From Syntrophorhabdaceae bacterium (GTDB lineage Bacteria; Desulfobacterota; Syntrophorhabdia; Syntrophorhabdales; Syntrophorhabdaceae), in NCBI GenBank assembly GCA_036504895.1, contig DASXUJ010000073.1, positions 1 to 58,987 of the forward strand: 58,987 nt of DNA, written 5' to 3'. Position numbers and translations under genes: made by a program. This document shows positions 26,711 to 35,584 of this stretch, in pieces (positions within the stretch are counted from its first letter, which is position 1; every line of letters starts with the position of its first letter). The notes beneath the pieces were generated by a model. That model was not told the DNA's origin. It worked only from the letters and a program-made list of their open reading frames with translations, and made no database searches.

Positions 26711-27523
26711 ATGACTGTTTTATCGCTGACTCAGGTCGATGTTTTGCGCTTGTCCACGTCCGGTTCCGATACTCCATGGATCGAAGGAACCGCCGGAGTG
26801 GCTGTCGAAGCGCCTTTAACTATAGATATCGAAGGGGTAGATTCGTACACCGTGCTCTGCAGTCCGGGCGACAGAAGGGCCATGGCCGTAGGCTTTATGT
26901 TTTCAGAGGGGATTATCAAGGGAGTAGGGGATATTGCTCTCCTCGCGGATTGCATCGATTTCGAGGAAATGATGCGGGTGCGGCTCAATAGCCCACCGGC
27001 AAATGAGACGGGTACACCCGGACGGAACATGCTCGTCGTCTCCTCGTGCGGCATGTGCGGAAGCACGGATATGAAGGAGAGGATTGCGGACCTGCCGAAG
27101 GTGGGAAACACGCTTCTCATCGATGTTGAGACAATTGAGCGCGTGATGCAATCTCTGGGAGAGAGGCAGGAAGTATTCAACAAAACAAGAGGGACCCACG
27201 GGATCACCATATTCGACGGCAGGGGGGATGTGGTCTCATTTGCCGAAGATATCGGCAGGCATAATGCACTGGACAAAGCCATCGGGAAAATACTGCTTGA
27301 GGGAAAAACGTCCGTAGGCTGCGGCGCCGTGCTTTCCGGCAGGGTCAGTTTCGAAATGGTCTCCAAGTGCAGCCTCGCGGGTATCGAGATCATCCTCGCC
27401 GTCTCCGCCCCGACATCGCTTGCGCTGGATGCCGCCTCACATTGCGGCATCACTCTTTGTGCTTCGGTTCGGGAGGGCAAGGCAACGATTTTTACCAACC
27501 CGCAGCGGATCAGGCGCGCCTGA
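26711..27523 (+). CDS. fdhD: FdhD, sulfurtransferase for Mo/W bis-pterin enzymes
   Basis: A 270-residue FdhD-family protein of usual length. It carries the catalytic cysteine motif SSCGMCGS (near residue 113) and the family signature EDIGRHNALDKAIG near residue 177. In E. coli FdhD passes sulfur from IscS to the molybdenum cofactor of formate dehydrogenase. No formate dehydrogenase gene with a catalytic residue is in the window, so its local client may be BamB or the molybdopterin-like fusion protein; that is inference from position. It is divergent from bamB across the shared regulatory region and has a TTGTGAA half site right before its start. Confidence 0.92.
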   Translation: MTVLSLTQVDVLRLSTSGSDTPWIEGTAGVAVEAPLTIDIEGVDSYTVLCSPGDRRAMAVGFMFSEGIIKGVGDIALLADCIDFEEMMRVRLNSPPANETGTPGRNMLVVSSCGMCGSTDMKERIADLPKVGNTLLIDVETIERVMQSLGERQEVFNKTRGTHGITIFDGRGDVVSFAEDIGRHNALDKAIGKILLEGKTSVGCGAVLSGRVSFEMVSKCSLAGIEIILAVSAPTSLALDAASHCGITLCASVREGKATIFTNPQRIRRA

Positions 27524-28150
27524 TCCCATTGCTCCTGGTGCTGACCAGCGCCGTGAAATGACCAGGCTATAGGAGCATATGAATCGTTTCATGCAGGTTG
27601 GTCGGCGACGATGGAAAGTCACTCCGTCTATACTAACCCACCCGTATATACTAATAATGGTAAGGTCCGTACAAACCCGCCCCTCATTCCGAATATTCTC
27701 CCTCTGCTTACCTGTACCGCAGGCGTGGACAGCGGACCTGTCGACGGTTTATATGAGAGAAAGGTGAGGGTGACCATGAGCGCAGGGAGTAGCGATTCCG
27801 GGGGTCGGAGCACAGCGCCGCGGGATGTTTGTGAAAGTTTTCCTTTATGCCCTTGACACCATTCTTTTTATTTGATACTGTTAGCCATTGCGAGGAAAAT
27901 TAAATGGTGAAGGCACTCACGGTCTTGCTGCGGAGAATACGGGAGAGAGGGATACCTTTATCGTTACAGTAGCGCGACTTGAGCGGGCAAAGATCCGAAA
28001 CGTGGTATAATACGCACCTGCATGAGGGCGGAATGCCGGATTAGATGCGGAGCAGACGATCGAGAGGGTAAAACCCCTTTTATTATAGGCAGATCTGATA
28101 GGGGCAGGAAAAAATGGCCTATCTTTTCTATAAAATCAATAAAAATTGGA
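27524..28150 (+). other. Gene-free stretch with candidate moeA promoters and a structured leader
   Basis: No credible gene lies between fdhD and moeA. Two promoter candidates are visible: TTGACA-N17-TACTGT at 27853-27881, and an extended -10 TGGTATAAT at 28003-28011. The second gives a leader of about 130 bases that contains a GATAGG/CCTATC hairpin (28097-28123) followed by TTTTC, weakly attenuator-like, 28 bp before the moeA start. I could not match it to the molybdenum-cofactor riboswitch by eye. Confidence 0.4.
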
Positions 28151-29395
28151 ATGACCATGGAAGAAAGAAAATCTACAGTCTCCGTTGAAGAAGCTCTGAA
28201 AATCATTCTGGACGCGGTCCGTCCATTGGGCAGTGAAACCGTCCCTATTATGGAGGCAGTCAACCGTGTGCTTTTCGAGGATATCGTATCGGACATAATG
28301 GTCCCTCCCCTCGATGATTCCGCCATGGACGGTTATGCGGTGATTGCCGCGGATACCCTGGGCGCGTCAAGGGACAAGCCCGTAAAGCTCCAGGTTACGG
28401 GTGAAGTCCAGGCAGGCGGGGCGTTTCTGGACAAAGAAGTTTCAGCAGGACAAGCCATCAGGATCATGACCGGTGCGCCGGTCCCGAAGGGGGCTGATGC
28501 GATTGTCAAATTTGAAGACACCGCGGAAGAGGGCGGCATTGTCAGAATCTTCCATGAAACGACCAAATACAATAACTACAGGTTCGCGGGAGAGAGCATC
28601 AGGAAGGGAGACACGGTCCTGTGCAAAGGGGACAGGCTTAATTCCGCGGGGGTGGGTATTCTCGCGTCGCAAAACCGCAACATGGTGAAAGTATTCAAAA
28701 GGCCGACTGTCTCGATTATCTCGACGGGAGATGAGCTGGCTGATATAGGCCAGGAGATCAAGATCGGTCAGATCAGGGACGTGAACGCCTACACCTTATA
28801 CTCGGAGACGAGAAAATACAGGTCCCTTCCGACCTATCTCGGCATCGTGAAGGATACGGTAAAGGATGGCAAGGGAATTTTTCTCGAGGCCCTGAAATCG
28901 GACGTGGTCATATCGACCGGCGGCGTGTCCATGGGAAGATATGATTTTGTAAAGGAGATATATTCCGAGCTTGGAGTGGAAATGGAGTTCGAATGGGTAA
29001 ATGTGAAGCCGGGAAGACCCTGCGCGTTTGGAAAGACAGGAGATAAATTGGTGTTCGGCCTGCCCGGTAATCCGGTCTCGACCCTGACTTCATTCATGCA
29101 ATTCGTGCGCCCCGCATTATTGAAGTTGATGGGCGCGAAAAAAATACATAAACCGGTTGCGAGCGCTATCCTCGAAGAAGATGTGAAACATCAGGCAGGG
29201 AAGACGAATTTTTTGAGAGGCCGTTTCACTATCAGGAACGACCAGTTTTACGTCACCACGACGGGCAGCCAAAAATCATCCGTACTCAGCTCCATGAGTG
29301 ATGCGAACTGTCTCATTATCATACCGGAATCAGAGGTGAAGGTAAGGGCGGGGGATAGGGTGACCATTCAATTGATCGAACACGACGAAATATGA
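28151..29395 (+). CDS. moeA: MoeA, molybdopterin molybdenumtransferase
   Basis: A roughly 414-residue MoeA-family protein that inserts molybdate (or tungstate in such anaerobes) into adenylated molybdopterin. Typical motifs are DDSAMDGYAV, GEVQAGG, TGAPVPKGADAIVKFEDT, STGDEL, the MoCF_biosynth loop STGGVSMGRYDFV and the C-terminal GLPGNPVSTLTSFMQFVRP. The reading frame is open further upstream, but conserved similarity begins near ATG 28151 (or ATG 28157). It ends directly against the stop codon of the convergent mobB-like gene without any space. With fdhD it points to local supply of pterin cofactor. Confidence 0.93.
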   Translation: MTMEERKSTVSVEEALKIILDAVRPLGSETVPIMEAVNRVLFEDIVSDIMVPPLDDSAMDGYAVIAADTLGASRDKPVKLQVTGEVQAGGAFLDKEVSAGQAIRIMTGAPVPKGADAIVKFEDTAEEGGIVRIFHETTKYNNYRFAGESIRKGDTVLCKGDRLNSAGVGILASQNRNMVKVFKRPTVSIISTGDELADIGQEIKIGQIRDVNAYTLYSETRKYRSLPTYLGIVKDTVKDGKGIFLEALKSDVVISTGGVSMGRYDFVKEIYSELGVEMEFEWVNVKPGRPCAFGKTGDKLVFGLPGNPVSTLTSFMQFVRPALLKLMGAKKIHKPVASAILEEDVKHQAGKTNFLRGRFTIRNDQFYVTTTGSQKSSVLSSMSDANCLIIIPESEVKVRAGDRVTIQLIEHDEI

Positions 29396-29821
29396 TTAAC
29401 TGATTGTTGCTCCTGCCAATTCGACTATTTTTCGAATCATTGCCTCCTCGCATTCGAGCCGCGTCGCGAGGAGGGAAATCTTGGAATCCGGAACGGGCAT
29501 ACCCCTGATGATATCGGCCTTCTCCATGGCGAGCCGGGCCGAGGGCTTGGGGTCATCTGCTGCGAGATAAATCGTGCATTCTGGTGTGATCTCTTCGAGG
29601 ATATGATTGCTTTCGATTATGAGAAACCGCGCGTCCCTATGCATGGTGGAGAGGGTCGAAAAACCGGTTCCCATGGGATAATAATTTCCTGCTTTATGTG
29701 CTTTATGGGGATGGTGGCCGATTTTCACCGGTACTGCTCCGGGCAGGAGCTGACACAATGCGTGGGCCAGGTGCGTTTTCCCCACGTTGGAGCGTGCCCC
29801 TGACACCACGATTACTTTCAT
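29396..29821 (-). CDS. MobB-like P-loop NTPase
   Basis: A 141-residue P-loop protein with Walker A GARSNVGKTH near the N terminus and no other strong motif. Size and P-loop position fit the MobB/molybdopterin-guanine dinucleotide adaptor group, and the neighbours moeA and fdhD support a cofactor role. MobB itself usually has GxxNSGKTT; the variant here leaves room for another small GTPase. It overlaps the upstream 60-residue gene by one base (TAATG), so they are translationally coupled, and it is convergent with moeA with no gap. Confidence 0.65.
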   Translation of the reverse strand: MKVIVVSGARSNVGKTHLAHALCQLLPGAVPVKIGHHPHKAHKAGNYYPMGTGFSTLSTMHRDARFLIIESNHILEEITPECTIYLAADDPKPSARLAMEKADIIRGMPVPDSKISLLATRLECEEAMIRKIVELAGATIS

Positions 29822-30003
29822 TATTTAAAGCAGCCGAGCTCGCATGAAGTTATTTTGATCCCCTGCTGATTGCAGATCTCACCGATCTCCTTAAGGGAAA
29901 TATTGTGCTCAGTCGACAACTTACATGCATCCGCGCAGGTAAGTTTCTTTTTACCCTCGATCATTGCTGCCGCATCAAATACCAATTTCTCATTTTCGTT
30001 CAT
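29821..30003 (-). CDS. Small conserved-looking protein upstream of the mobB-like gene
   Basis: A 60-residue acidic protein with four cysteines (TCADACKL and SCELGCFK). It may be a small helix-turn-helix or metal-binding adaptor: the middle (LSTEHNISLKEIGEICNQQGIKI) has the look of a helical DNA- or protein-binding unit. Its stop overlaps the start of the mobB-like gene, so a role in cofactor biosynthesis or its control is likely, but the function is unknown. Confidence 0.6.
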   Translation of the reverse strand: MNENEKLVFDAAAMIEGKKKLTCADACKLSTEHNISLKEIGEICNQQGIKITSCELGCFK

Positions 30004-30139
30004 CTGAGCCTCCTGAAGAATGAATAATGATAGATGAAACCCGCGAGACTGTCAACCCTATAGCGAAAAAGGTGATATACCACTTCCTGTGTCCCCGATG
30101 GGACGGGATATCTTCGGGATATTACCGGAGGGATTTCTT

Positions 30140-30166
30140 TTGACAGGGTATTCCAACATATATTAT
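30140..30166 (+). promoter_or_regulatory. Candidate promoter of the class II aldolase gene
   Basis: TTGACA (30140-30145), 15 bp, TATTAT (30161-30166), about 165 bp before the aldolase start. The spacing is shorter than ideal. The rest of the gap 30004-30329 shows nothing I can support. Confidence 0.35.
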
Positions 30167-30329
30167 GGTTTGGATATTAAGCCCTGTCGAGGAGAAAGAG
30201 AAATATAACCGGGAATTGGTTCTCCTTCCCGCGCCCCGACGGTTGGCGTCAGACAGGAGCGGTCAAAAACCGTGAGGCCATCCCTGTCGTGCGCAAATTG
30301 CCATTGAAAAGAAAGGAATCATTAAACCT

Positions 30330-30929
30330 ATGAAGACCCGAGAGCCATTATGCGAATTTCAGGAACCGAGAAAAGAGATGATCCGGATAGCCCGCCGCGC
30401 GGTGAAGCTGGGGCTGCAATCCGGTACCGGGGGCAATATCAGCATGCGCTGGGAGACATTTTATATGGTGAAACCAAGCGGCAGGTCACTCTATAGCCTT
30501 AAAACACCCGACATACTCGTTCTTGACGGACAAGGCGTGACGGTGGGCGGACAGGGCGCACCCACCAAAGAGCTAAGGTTCCATCTCGGAATTTATCGGG
30601 AGCGCCCGGATGTGGGAGGCGTCGTCCACTACCATGCACCCTACGCCACCGCCTTTGCCGTCCGGGGGATCGCGATTCCCCTGCTCACTCTGCAGGCCCG
30701 GAGGAATTTCCCGGAAATGCCCGTTGTGCCGGAATTCGAGGACGGATCGCATGAGCTGGCAGACGGGGTGATCGAAGCCTTCCGCAATCCTGCTATTAAT
30801 CTCGTTCTCCTTCAGGCTCACGGTCTCGTAGCCGTCGGAAAAACCCTGGAAGACGCGCAAAGCCTGGCAGAGCTAGCCGAAGAATCAGCAAAAACAGCCC
30901 TCGCCGTGCGCATGCTTGATTGGCGATAA
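30330..30929 (+). CDS. Class II aldolase/adducin-family protein (FucA/AraD type)
   Basis: A 199-residue class II aldolase-family enzyme. The family signature SGTGGNISMR is at residue 31, the metal ligands are in HYHAPYA (His near 96 and 98) and in the downstream QAHGLVAVG, and there is a conserved KPSGRS phosphate/carboxylate loop. Such proteins are zinc-dependent sugar-phosphate aldolases, epimerases or decarboxylases; the substrate cannot be named here. The enzyme is slightly shorter than E. coli FucA. It stands alone between the cofactor genes and the trehalose-type operon. Confidence 0.85.
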   Translation: MKTREPLCEFQEPRKEMIRIARRAVKLGLQSGTGGNISMRWETFYMVKPSGRSLYSLKTPDILVLDGQGVTVGGQGAPTKELRFHLGIYRERPDVGGVVHYHAPYATAFAVRGIAIPLLTLQARRNFPEMPVVPEFEDGSHELADGVIEAFRNPAINLVLLQAHGLVAVGKTLEDAQSLAELAEESAKTALAVRMLDWR

Positions 30930-30983
30930 GAGAGAAGAAAAGAGTATGCGTAGTGCCCCAGGTTGAGGTTGAGTTTGAGGTTG

Positions 30984-31017
30984 ATCTCCTATCGACCATC
31001 GACTATCTCCTATCGAC
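30984..31017 (+). repeat. Short tandem repeat in the intergenic region
   Basis: ATCTCCTATCGAC occurs twice with a 21-bp period (30984-30996, 31005-31017), preceded by a GGTTGAG/GTTTGAG tract (30961-30983). The gap 30930-31265 contains no gene or promoter I can support beyond this. Confidence 0.6.
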
Positions 31018-31265
31018 TCACCAGTTGAGGGGCTTGCCCTTGGCTTAATCTGTCTTATCTTTCTTGCAGGAGAAGGGAGACGCGTTGCCTTCCCTTCAGG
31101 TGCAGCCGGTACTGATATACAGGATTCCGGCGCGCCACCGGTCTCCTCTTCGGCGAGTGTTACTCCGGCTGATCCCGATATTCCCCACACCTTTCGCAGC
31201 ATCGACTGAGGAGATGCCCCCTATCCGTCTCTCTGAAAAGCCGAGTGCAACCGGGAGGAAACCTT

Positions 31266-31928
31266 ATGGAACAGGTAATACCTTTTCAATTTATGGAATG
31301 TGCCACCATTCTGAAGGCAACCGGGAAGAAAGCCGCCACTATCCGGGAGCTGAGGGACCACATCGCCACAATAGGAGAAGAAAGCCTCTTTCACCACACG
31401 TGTCGTTATTTCCTTAAGGGTCATCTTCTCGAATATACGAACGATTTTGCCCATTGGGTGGGAGAGAGCCTCGAGGAGCGCGCCCTCTCGGAAGGACTAT
31501 CCAACACCGACCCTTTTTCCGTGAATGGGATGAATGAGCTGCGGAAGGAGCTTCTCTCCGGCATAGATGAATACCTCGCCCATTACCCGGAGCCGAGGCA
31601 GGCGGCACGGGGAGAAGAGTTTCATTTTAATGAATCCGTCTCTATCGTATTCCCTTCAGGGATGCAGGCAAAAAACCTTGCGGAGTTTCTCATTGCCGTA
31701 AGGTATATCGATCCCAGCTCCATCTACTATCACTATTATGAAGCCCGAATCCGTCATGGTTCCGATGATTTCTCGAGCTGGGTCGAAGAAGTCATCGGAG
31801 ATATGGACCTCGCCCGTAAAATACGGGCTATCGATCCCTTTATGTACACCATAGACCGAATAAGGTCCTGCCTGGCAGAGGCGGTTGAAGACGACCTGAG
31901 GCGCGAAATGGAGGTGATGACGCCATGA
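31266..31928 (+). CDS. DUF5752-like protein, first gene of trehalose-type operon
   Basis: A 220-residue soluble protein of unknown function, made of two similar alpha-helical halves (an FHHTCRYFLKGH...DFAHWVGESLEERALSEGL unit and an IYYHYYEARIRHGSDDFSSWVEEVIGDMDLARKI unit). I associate this pattern with the DUF5752 family found beside trehalose-type glycosyltransferases. ATG 31266 lies 7 bp after GGGAGG, better than the upstream GTG 31245. It overlaps the glycosyltransferase gene by ATGA, so the two products are probably made in equal amounts and may interact. Confidence 0.7.
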   Translation: MEQVIPFQFMECATILKATGKKAATIRELRDHIATIGEESLFHHTCRYFLKGHLLEYTNDFAHWVGESLEERALSEGLSNTDPFSVNGMNELRKELLSGIDEYLAHYPEPRQAARGEEFHFNESVSIVFPSGMQAKNLAEFLIAVRYIDPSSIYYHYYEARIRHGSDDFSSWVEEVIGDMDLARKIRAIDPFMYTIDRIRSCLAEAVEDDLRREMEVMTP

Positions 31929-33142
31929 TGGAACGTTATGCGGGTATTTCTCCGAAGAGCGACCTCATTCTGCTTCAACGCCTCGGCGAAAGAATGAGGG
32001 GCAGGTCATTTCTCCATGTCAACTCCACAAAGGAGGGGGGAGGCGTGGCCGAGATACTGCACCGGATGGTGCCGCTCCTTCAAAATCTCGGCATCAACGC
32101 CATCTGGAGCACCATTGAGGGCGACGAGGCCTTTTTCGATATTACGAAAAAAATCCACAACGCTCTCCAGGGGGACCCGGAGATCATCACGAAAAGCATG
32201 TGGGACTACCATTACGAGGTGAACAAGAAGAATGGGGAGACAATGAATCTCGACGCCGACGCCGTTCTGATCCACGATCCTCAACCGGCGCCCCTCATCG
32301 GTTTCAGGAAAAGGGGCACCTGGATCTGGCGTTGCCATATAGACGTGTCGAACCCGAGGAGAGACGTGAGCACGAGATTGCTCAGCTATTCCGGAAAATA
32401 TGATGCGGCGATTTTTTCGGTCGCCAAATTTGCACGGGCCCTGGGTATAGAGGAGTTCATTATACCCCCGTCCATAGACCCGCTGAGCCTTAAGAACGCA
32501 GTACTCTCCCCTTCCGAGATAGACGATACACTGGCACGGTTCAACATACCCCGGGATCGACCCATGATCCTTCAGGTTTCACGATTTGACAGGTTCAAGG
32601 ACCCGACAGGAGTGATAAGGGCCTTTCGAATGGCCAAGAAATATAACGACTGTATCCTCGTTCTCGCAGGAAGCCCCGCCACAGATGATCCGGAAGGTGA
32701 AGAAGTCCTGGATGAGGTGAGAGAATATGCCTCCAGCGATCCGGATATTCATATCCTTCTCCTTCCGCCCTTCAGCGATAAGGACATCAATGCCCTCCAA
32801 CGGGCCGCTGCCATCGTGCTCCAGAAATCCCTGAAGGAAGGCTTCGGGCTTACCGTATCCGAAGCAATGTGGAAAGGAAAACCCGTAATCGGTGGCGCAA
32901 TAGGAGGGATCCCCCTCCAGATAATTCATGGAATCACCGGTTTTCTCGTTCATTCAGTGGAGGGAACGGCCTTCAGGATACGGCAGCTTCTCACGAACCC
33001 GGAGATGGCGAGGAAAATGGGTGAGCTTGGCAGAGAGCAAGTGCGGCAGAATTTTCTTATCACGAGACAGATGCGCGATTACCTTTCTGTCTGGTACGCG
33101 CTGGAGAACAGGGGGAACGGCTCTTACCAGCTGACCGTATGA
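31925..33142 (+). CDS. TreT-like retaining glycosyltransferase (GT4)
   Basis: A 405-residue GT-B enzyme. The N-terminal STKEGGGVAEILHRMVPLL and the KKIHNALQGD segment are typical of trehalose synthase TreT, which joins NDP-glucose and glucose to trehalose. The C-terminal half has the GT4 donor site (QVSRFDRFKDPTGVI, then EGFGLTVSEAMWKGKPVIGG). Its position between a DUF5752 protein and a trehalose-6-phosphate synthase supports a disaccharide role, probably an osmolyte. A different sugar pair is possible. It overlaps its upstream and downstream neighbours by four bases each. Confidence 0.8.
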   Translation: MMERYAGISPKSDLILLQRLGERMRGRSFLHVNSTKEGGGVAEILHRMVPLLQNLGINAIWSTIEGDEAFFDITKKIHNALQGDPEIITKSMWDYHYEVNKKNGETMNLDADAVLIHDPQPAPLIGFRKRGTWIWRCHIDVSNPRRDVSTRLLSYSGKYDAAIFSVAKFARALGIEEFIIPPSIDPLSLKNAVLSPSEIDDTLARFNIPRDRPMILQVSRFDRFKDPTGVIRAFRMAKKYNDCILVLAGSPATDDPEGEEVLDEVREYASSDPDIHILLLPPFSDKDINALQRAAAIVLQKSLKEGFGLTVSEAMWKGKPVIGGAIGGIPLQIIHGITGFLVHSVEGTAFRIRQLLTNPEMARKMGELGREQVRQNFLITRQMRDYLSVWYALENRGNGSYQLTV

Positions 33143-35391
33143 AGATTACCATTCGCCTGATCGTCTCTCTCATTCTGGTGGTAGCCCTGGCGGTCTTCGT
33201 TTCTTCTCTTTACCAGGTGACAGGTGAGGAGAACCGTCTTGCAGGGGACCTGGAGAGGAGGTCCTTTGTCCTTGCCGAAAGTTTCAAAGAGTCGGCGGCG
33301 CCTCTTATCATGTCAAAAAGCTTTACAAGATTAAGCCGGATCGTGGAGCGTTTCGGAAACCGGGAGAGGCTGAGGGGGATTGCCATGTTCGATACCCATG
33401 GGACGATCCTGACCATCACGCGCGACCTGAAGCCCATGGTGAAGGAGCCTTACCCCCAGGCCCTGGAGACGGTGATGGAGAACCGGTCAGTAGGGCGGTT
33501 TACCATGGTGGGAGGACGGCGTGTCTATGTGTGCATGGTGCCGATAGAAGGAGAGGAGAACGCGATTGTCGGCGCCCTCGCGGTATTTTACGATGCATCG
33601 TATATTGATGTCCGGCTTAGGGAAATATGGAAAGATAATATCCTCCGTTTTCTCACCCTCTCGTCTCTTCTCGTCCTCAGCACGGTTCTCGTAGTCAGGT
33701 GGAGCATCACGGGACCCATAGCCCGTCTTGCCGGATGGGTGCGTGAAGTAGCGCTCCAAAAAGGCAACGGGGGGAACCCGGCCGTACCTCCGAGAGGGGA
33801 TGTGCTGGCGCCCCTGATCTCCGAAGTGACCAATCTGGCTCAGAGCTTTTCCCTGGCACGGGCAAGGGCGGATGAGGAGGCGCGGCTCCACCAACTGAGA
33901 CCGGAATCCCTGTGGACTTCCGAGAGTCTGAAAAACTATATGAGGGCGGAACTGGGGAATAAGAAGCTCTTTCTTGCCTCAAACCGGGAACCCTATATGC
34001 ATGTGAGGGGAGGGTCTGTGGTCAAGTGCATCGTTCCCGCGGGCGGCCTGGTTACCGCACTGGATCCGGTGATGAGGATTTGTGACGGCATATGGCTCGC
34101 CCATGGGAGTGGCGACGGCGACCGTGAAACGGTCGATGCCTACAGCAAGGTAAGAGTTCCACCGGAAGACCCTCAATACACATTACGACGTATATGGCTT
34201 ACACGAGAGGAAGAGAACGGATATTATTACGGTTTTTCGAACGAGGGCCTCTGGCCCCTGTGCCACATTACTCATATCAGGCCGGTCTTCCGTTTGGAAG
34301 ACTGGAAATGGTACCAGAAAATCAATGGTCTTTTCGCTGATGCCCTTCTCGAAGAGGTGAAAGAAGAGGAGTCGCCATTGATCCTTATTCAGGACTACCA
34401 CCTTGCCCTCGTGCCGCTTCTGGTCAAGCGGCAAAGGCCCGACGCCAAAGTAGCCCTTTTTTGGCATATTCCATGGCCCAATCCGGAATCTTTCGGCATT
34501 TGCCCATGGCGGCAGGAGATCCTTATCGGCATGCTTGGAGCGGACCTCCTGGGTTTTCACATACAGTTTTTCTGTAACAACTTCCTTCAGACCGTAGACC
34601 GGTTTCTCGAATCACAGACCGATTGGGAGCAGTTTTCGATTAACCGGGGAGGCCATCCCACGCTGATAAAACCCTTTCCCATAAGCGTGGGGTATGCGAA
34701 CGAGCCTGAGGATGGCGATGCGGCCACAGACGACCGGCATACAATCCTCAGGGAGATGGGAATCGACGTTCCTTACATGGGCATCGGGGTCGACCGGATT
34801 GACTATACGAAAGGAATCCCGGAACGGTTCAAGGCCATTGAGAGATTTCTCGAGAAATACCCCTATTTTATCGGGCGCTTCACATTTATCGAGCTTGGGG
34901 CGCCGAGCCGCGACCATATACGGAAGTACAGGGAACTGCTCTCAGAGGTGGAAGAGGAGGTGGAGAGGATCAACTGGCGGTTCGAGACGAAGACGTGGAA
35001 ACCGATCGTCTACCTGAAGGCCCACCACAGTCATGAAGAGATAGACAGGTACTACAGGGCGGCAGACGTCTGCATGGTGACTTCCCTTCATGATGGGATG
35101 AACCTGGTGGCAAAAGAGTTTGTTATTTCACGAAAAGACGGCGGGGGCGTGCTCATACTGAGCCAATTTGCGGGCGCTTCACGGGAATTAAAGGACGCCA
35201 TAATCGTAAATCCCTATGATATAGAGGAGATGGCCGACGCGATCAAAGAGGCCCTCTCCCTGCCTGCATCCGAGCGAACCGACCGTATGGCCCGGATGTA
35301 TACTAGTGTAAAAGAAAACAACATCTATAGGTGGGCAGGGAAGCTGATCGCGGAGCTGGCACATATGCGCGTTCAGACCCGGAACGGATGA
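33139..35391 (+). CDS. Membrane sensor/HAMP-trehalose-6-phosphate synthase fusion
   Basis: A 750-residue protein with two parts. Residues 1-265 look like a chemoreceptor or kinase input: a membrane segment (about 5-27), a periplasmic region (about 28-180, containing [14 protein letters not shown]), a second membrane segment (about 188-207) and a HAMP-like linker (ITGPIARL) with a coiled coil. Residues from about 275 form a GT20 domain with the OtsA motifs [31 protein letters not shown] and [13 protein letters not shown]. The synthase makes trehalose-6-phosphate from a nucleotide-glucose and glucose-6-phosphate in the cytoplasm; the fusion suggests direct control by an outside signal. No trehalose-6-phosphate phosphatase gene is nearby. 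It overlaps the upstream gene by 4 bp. Confidence 0.88.
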   Translation: MKITIRLIVSLILVVALAVFVSSLYQVTGEENRLAGDLERRSFVLAESFKESAAPLIMSKSFTRLSRIVERFGNRERLRGIAMFDTHGTILTITRDLKPMVKEPYPQALETVMENRSVGRFTMVGGRRVYVCMVPIEGEENAIVGALAVFYDASYIDVRLREIWKDNILRFLTLSSLLVLSTVLVVRWSITGPIARLAGWVREVALQKGNGGNPAVPPRGDVLAPLISEVTNLAQSFSLARARADEEARLHQLRPESLWTSESLKNYMRAELGNKKLFLASNREPYMHVRGGSVVKCIVPAGGLVTALDPVMRICDGIWLAHGSGDGDRETVDAYSKVRVPPEDPQYTLRRIWLTREEENGYYYGFSNEGLWPLCHITHIRPVFRLEDWKWYQKINGLFADALLEEVKEEESPLILIQDYHLALVPLLVKRQRPDAKVALFWHIPWPNPESFGICPWRQEILIGMLGADLLGFHIQFFCNNFLQTVDRFLESQTDWEQFSINRGGHPTLIKPFPISVGYANEPEDGDAATDDRHTILREMGIDVPYMGIGVDRIDYTKGIPERFKAIERFLEKYPYFIGRFTFIELGAPSRDHIRKYRELLSEVEEEVERINWRFETKTWKPIVYLKAHHSHEEIDRYYRAADVCMVTSLHDGMNLVAKEFVISRKDGGGVLILSQFAGASRELKDAIIVNPYDIEEMADAIKEALSLPASERTDRMARMYTSVKENNIYRWAGKLIAELAHMRVQTRNG

Positions 35392-35463
35392 ACCGGTAGA
35401 AGATATCTCTTTTCTCCCGGTCCCGCACGTTGCCAGTGCGCCCTACGGCAAATCCTTTTTCTG

Positions 35464-35517
35464 TTGACACTGCGTGAACCTCCGTAGTACCTTAAAGATA
35501 ACGAACCGGACGGTCGG
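35464..35517 (+). promoter_or_regulatory. glmL promoter/operator module (site S1)
   Basis: TTGACA at 35464-35469, TAGTAC at 35485-35490 (15-bp spacing), and the operator-like CCGGACGGTCGG at 35506-35517. The same three-part layout recurs before the mmgE/prpD-like gene and the broken dctP gene, with nearly the same distances (40-43 bp from -35 to operator). Confidence 0.6.
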
Positions 35518-35584
35518 ACGAAAAGCGCCTTTTTTGGTCGCCTTCGCTACCGACCGGGTTTACAAAAGGGGAGGAGGAAAGACA

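Noticed and set aside
27579-27856. Small open frames between fdhD and moeA
   Set aside because: They overlap each other on both strands, lack ribosome sites and domains, and cross a likely promoter.
30961-31020. CRISPR-like short repeats
   Set aside because: Only two copies of a 13-base unit with a 21-bp period, no spacers and no cas genes.
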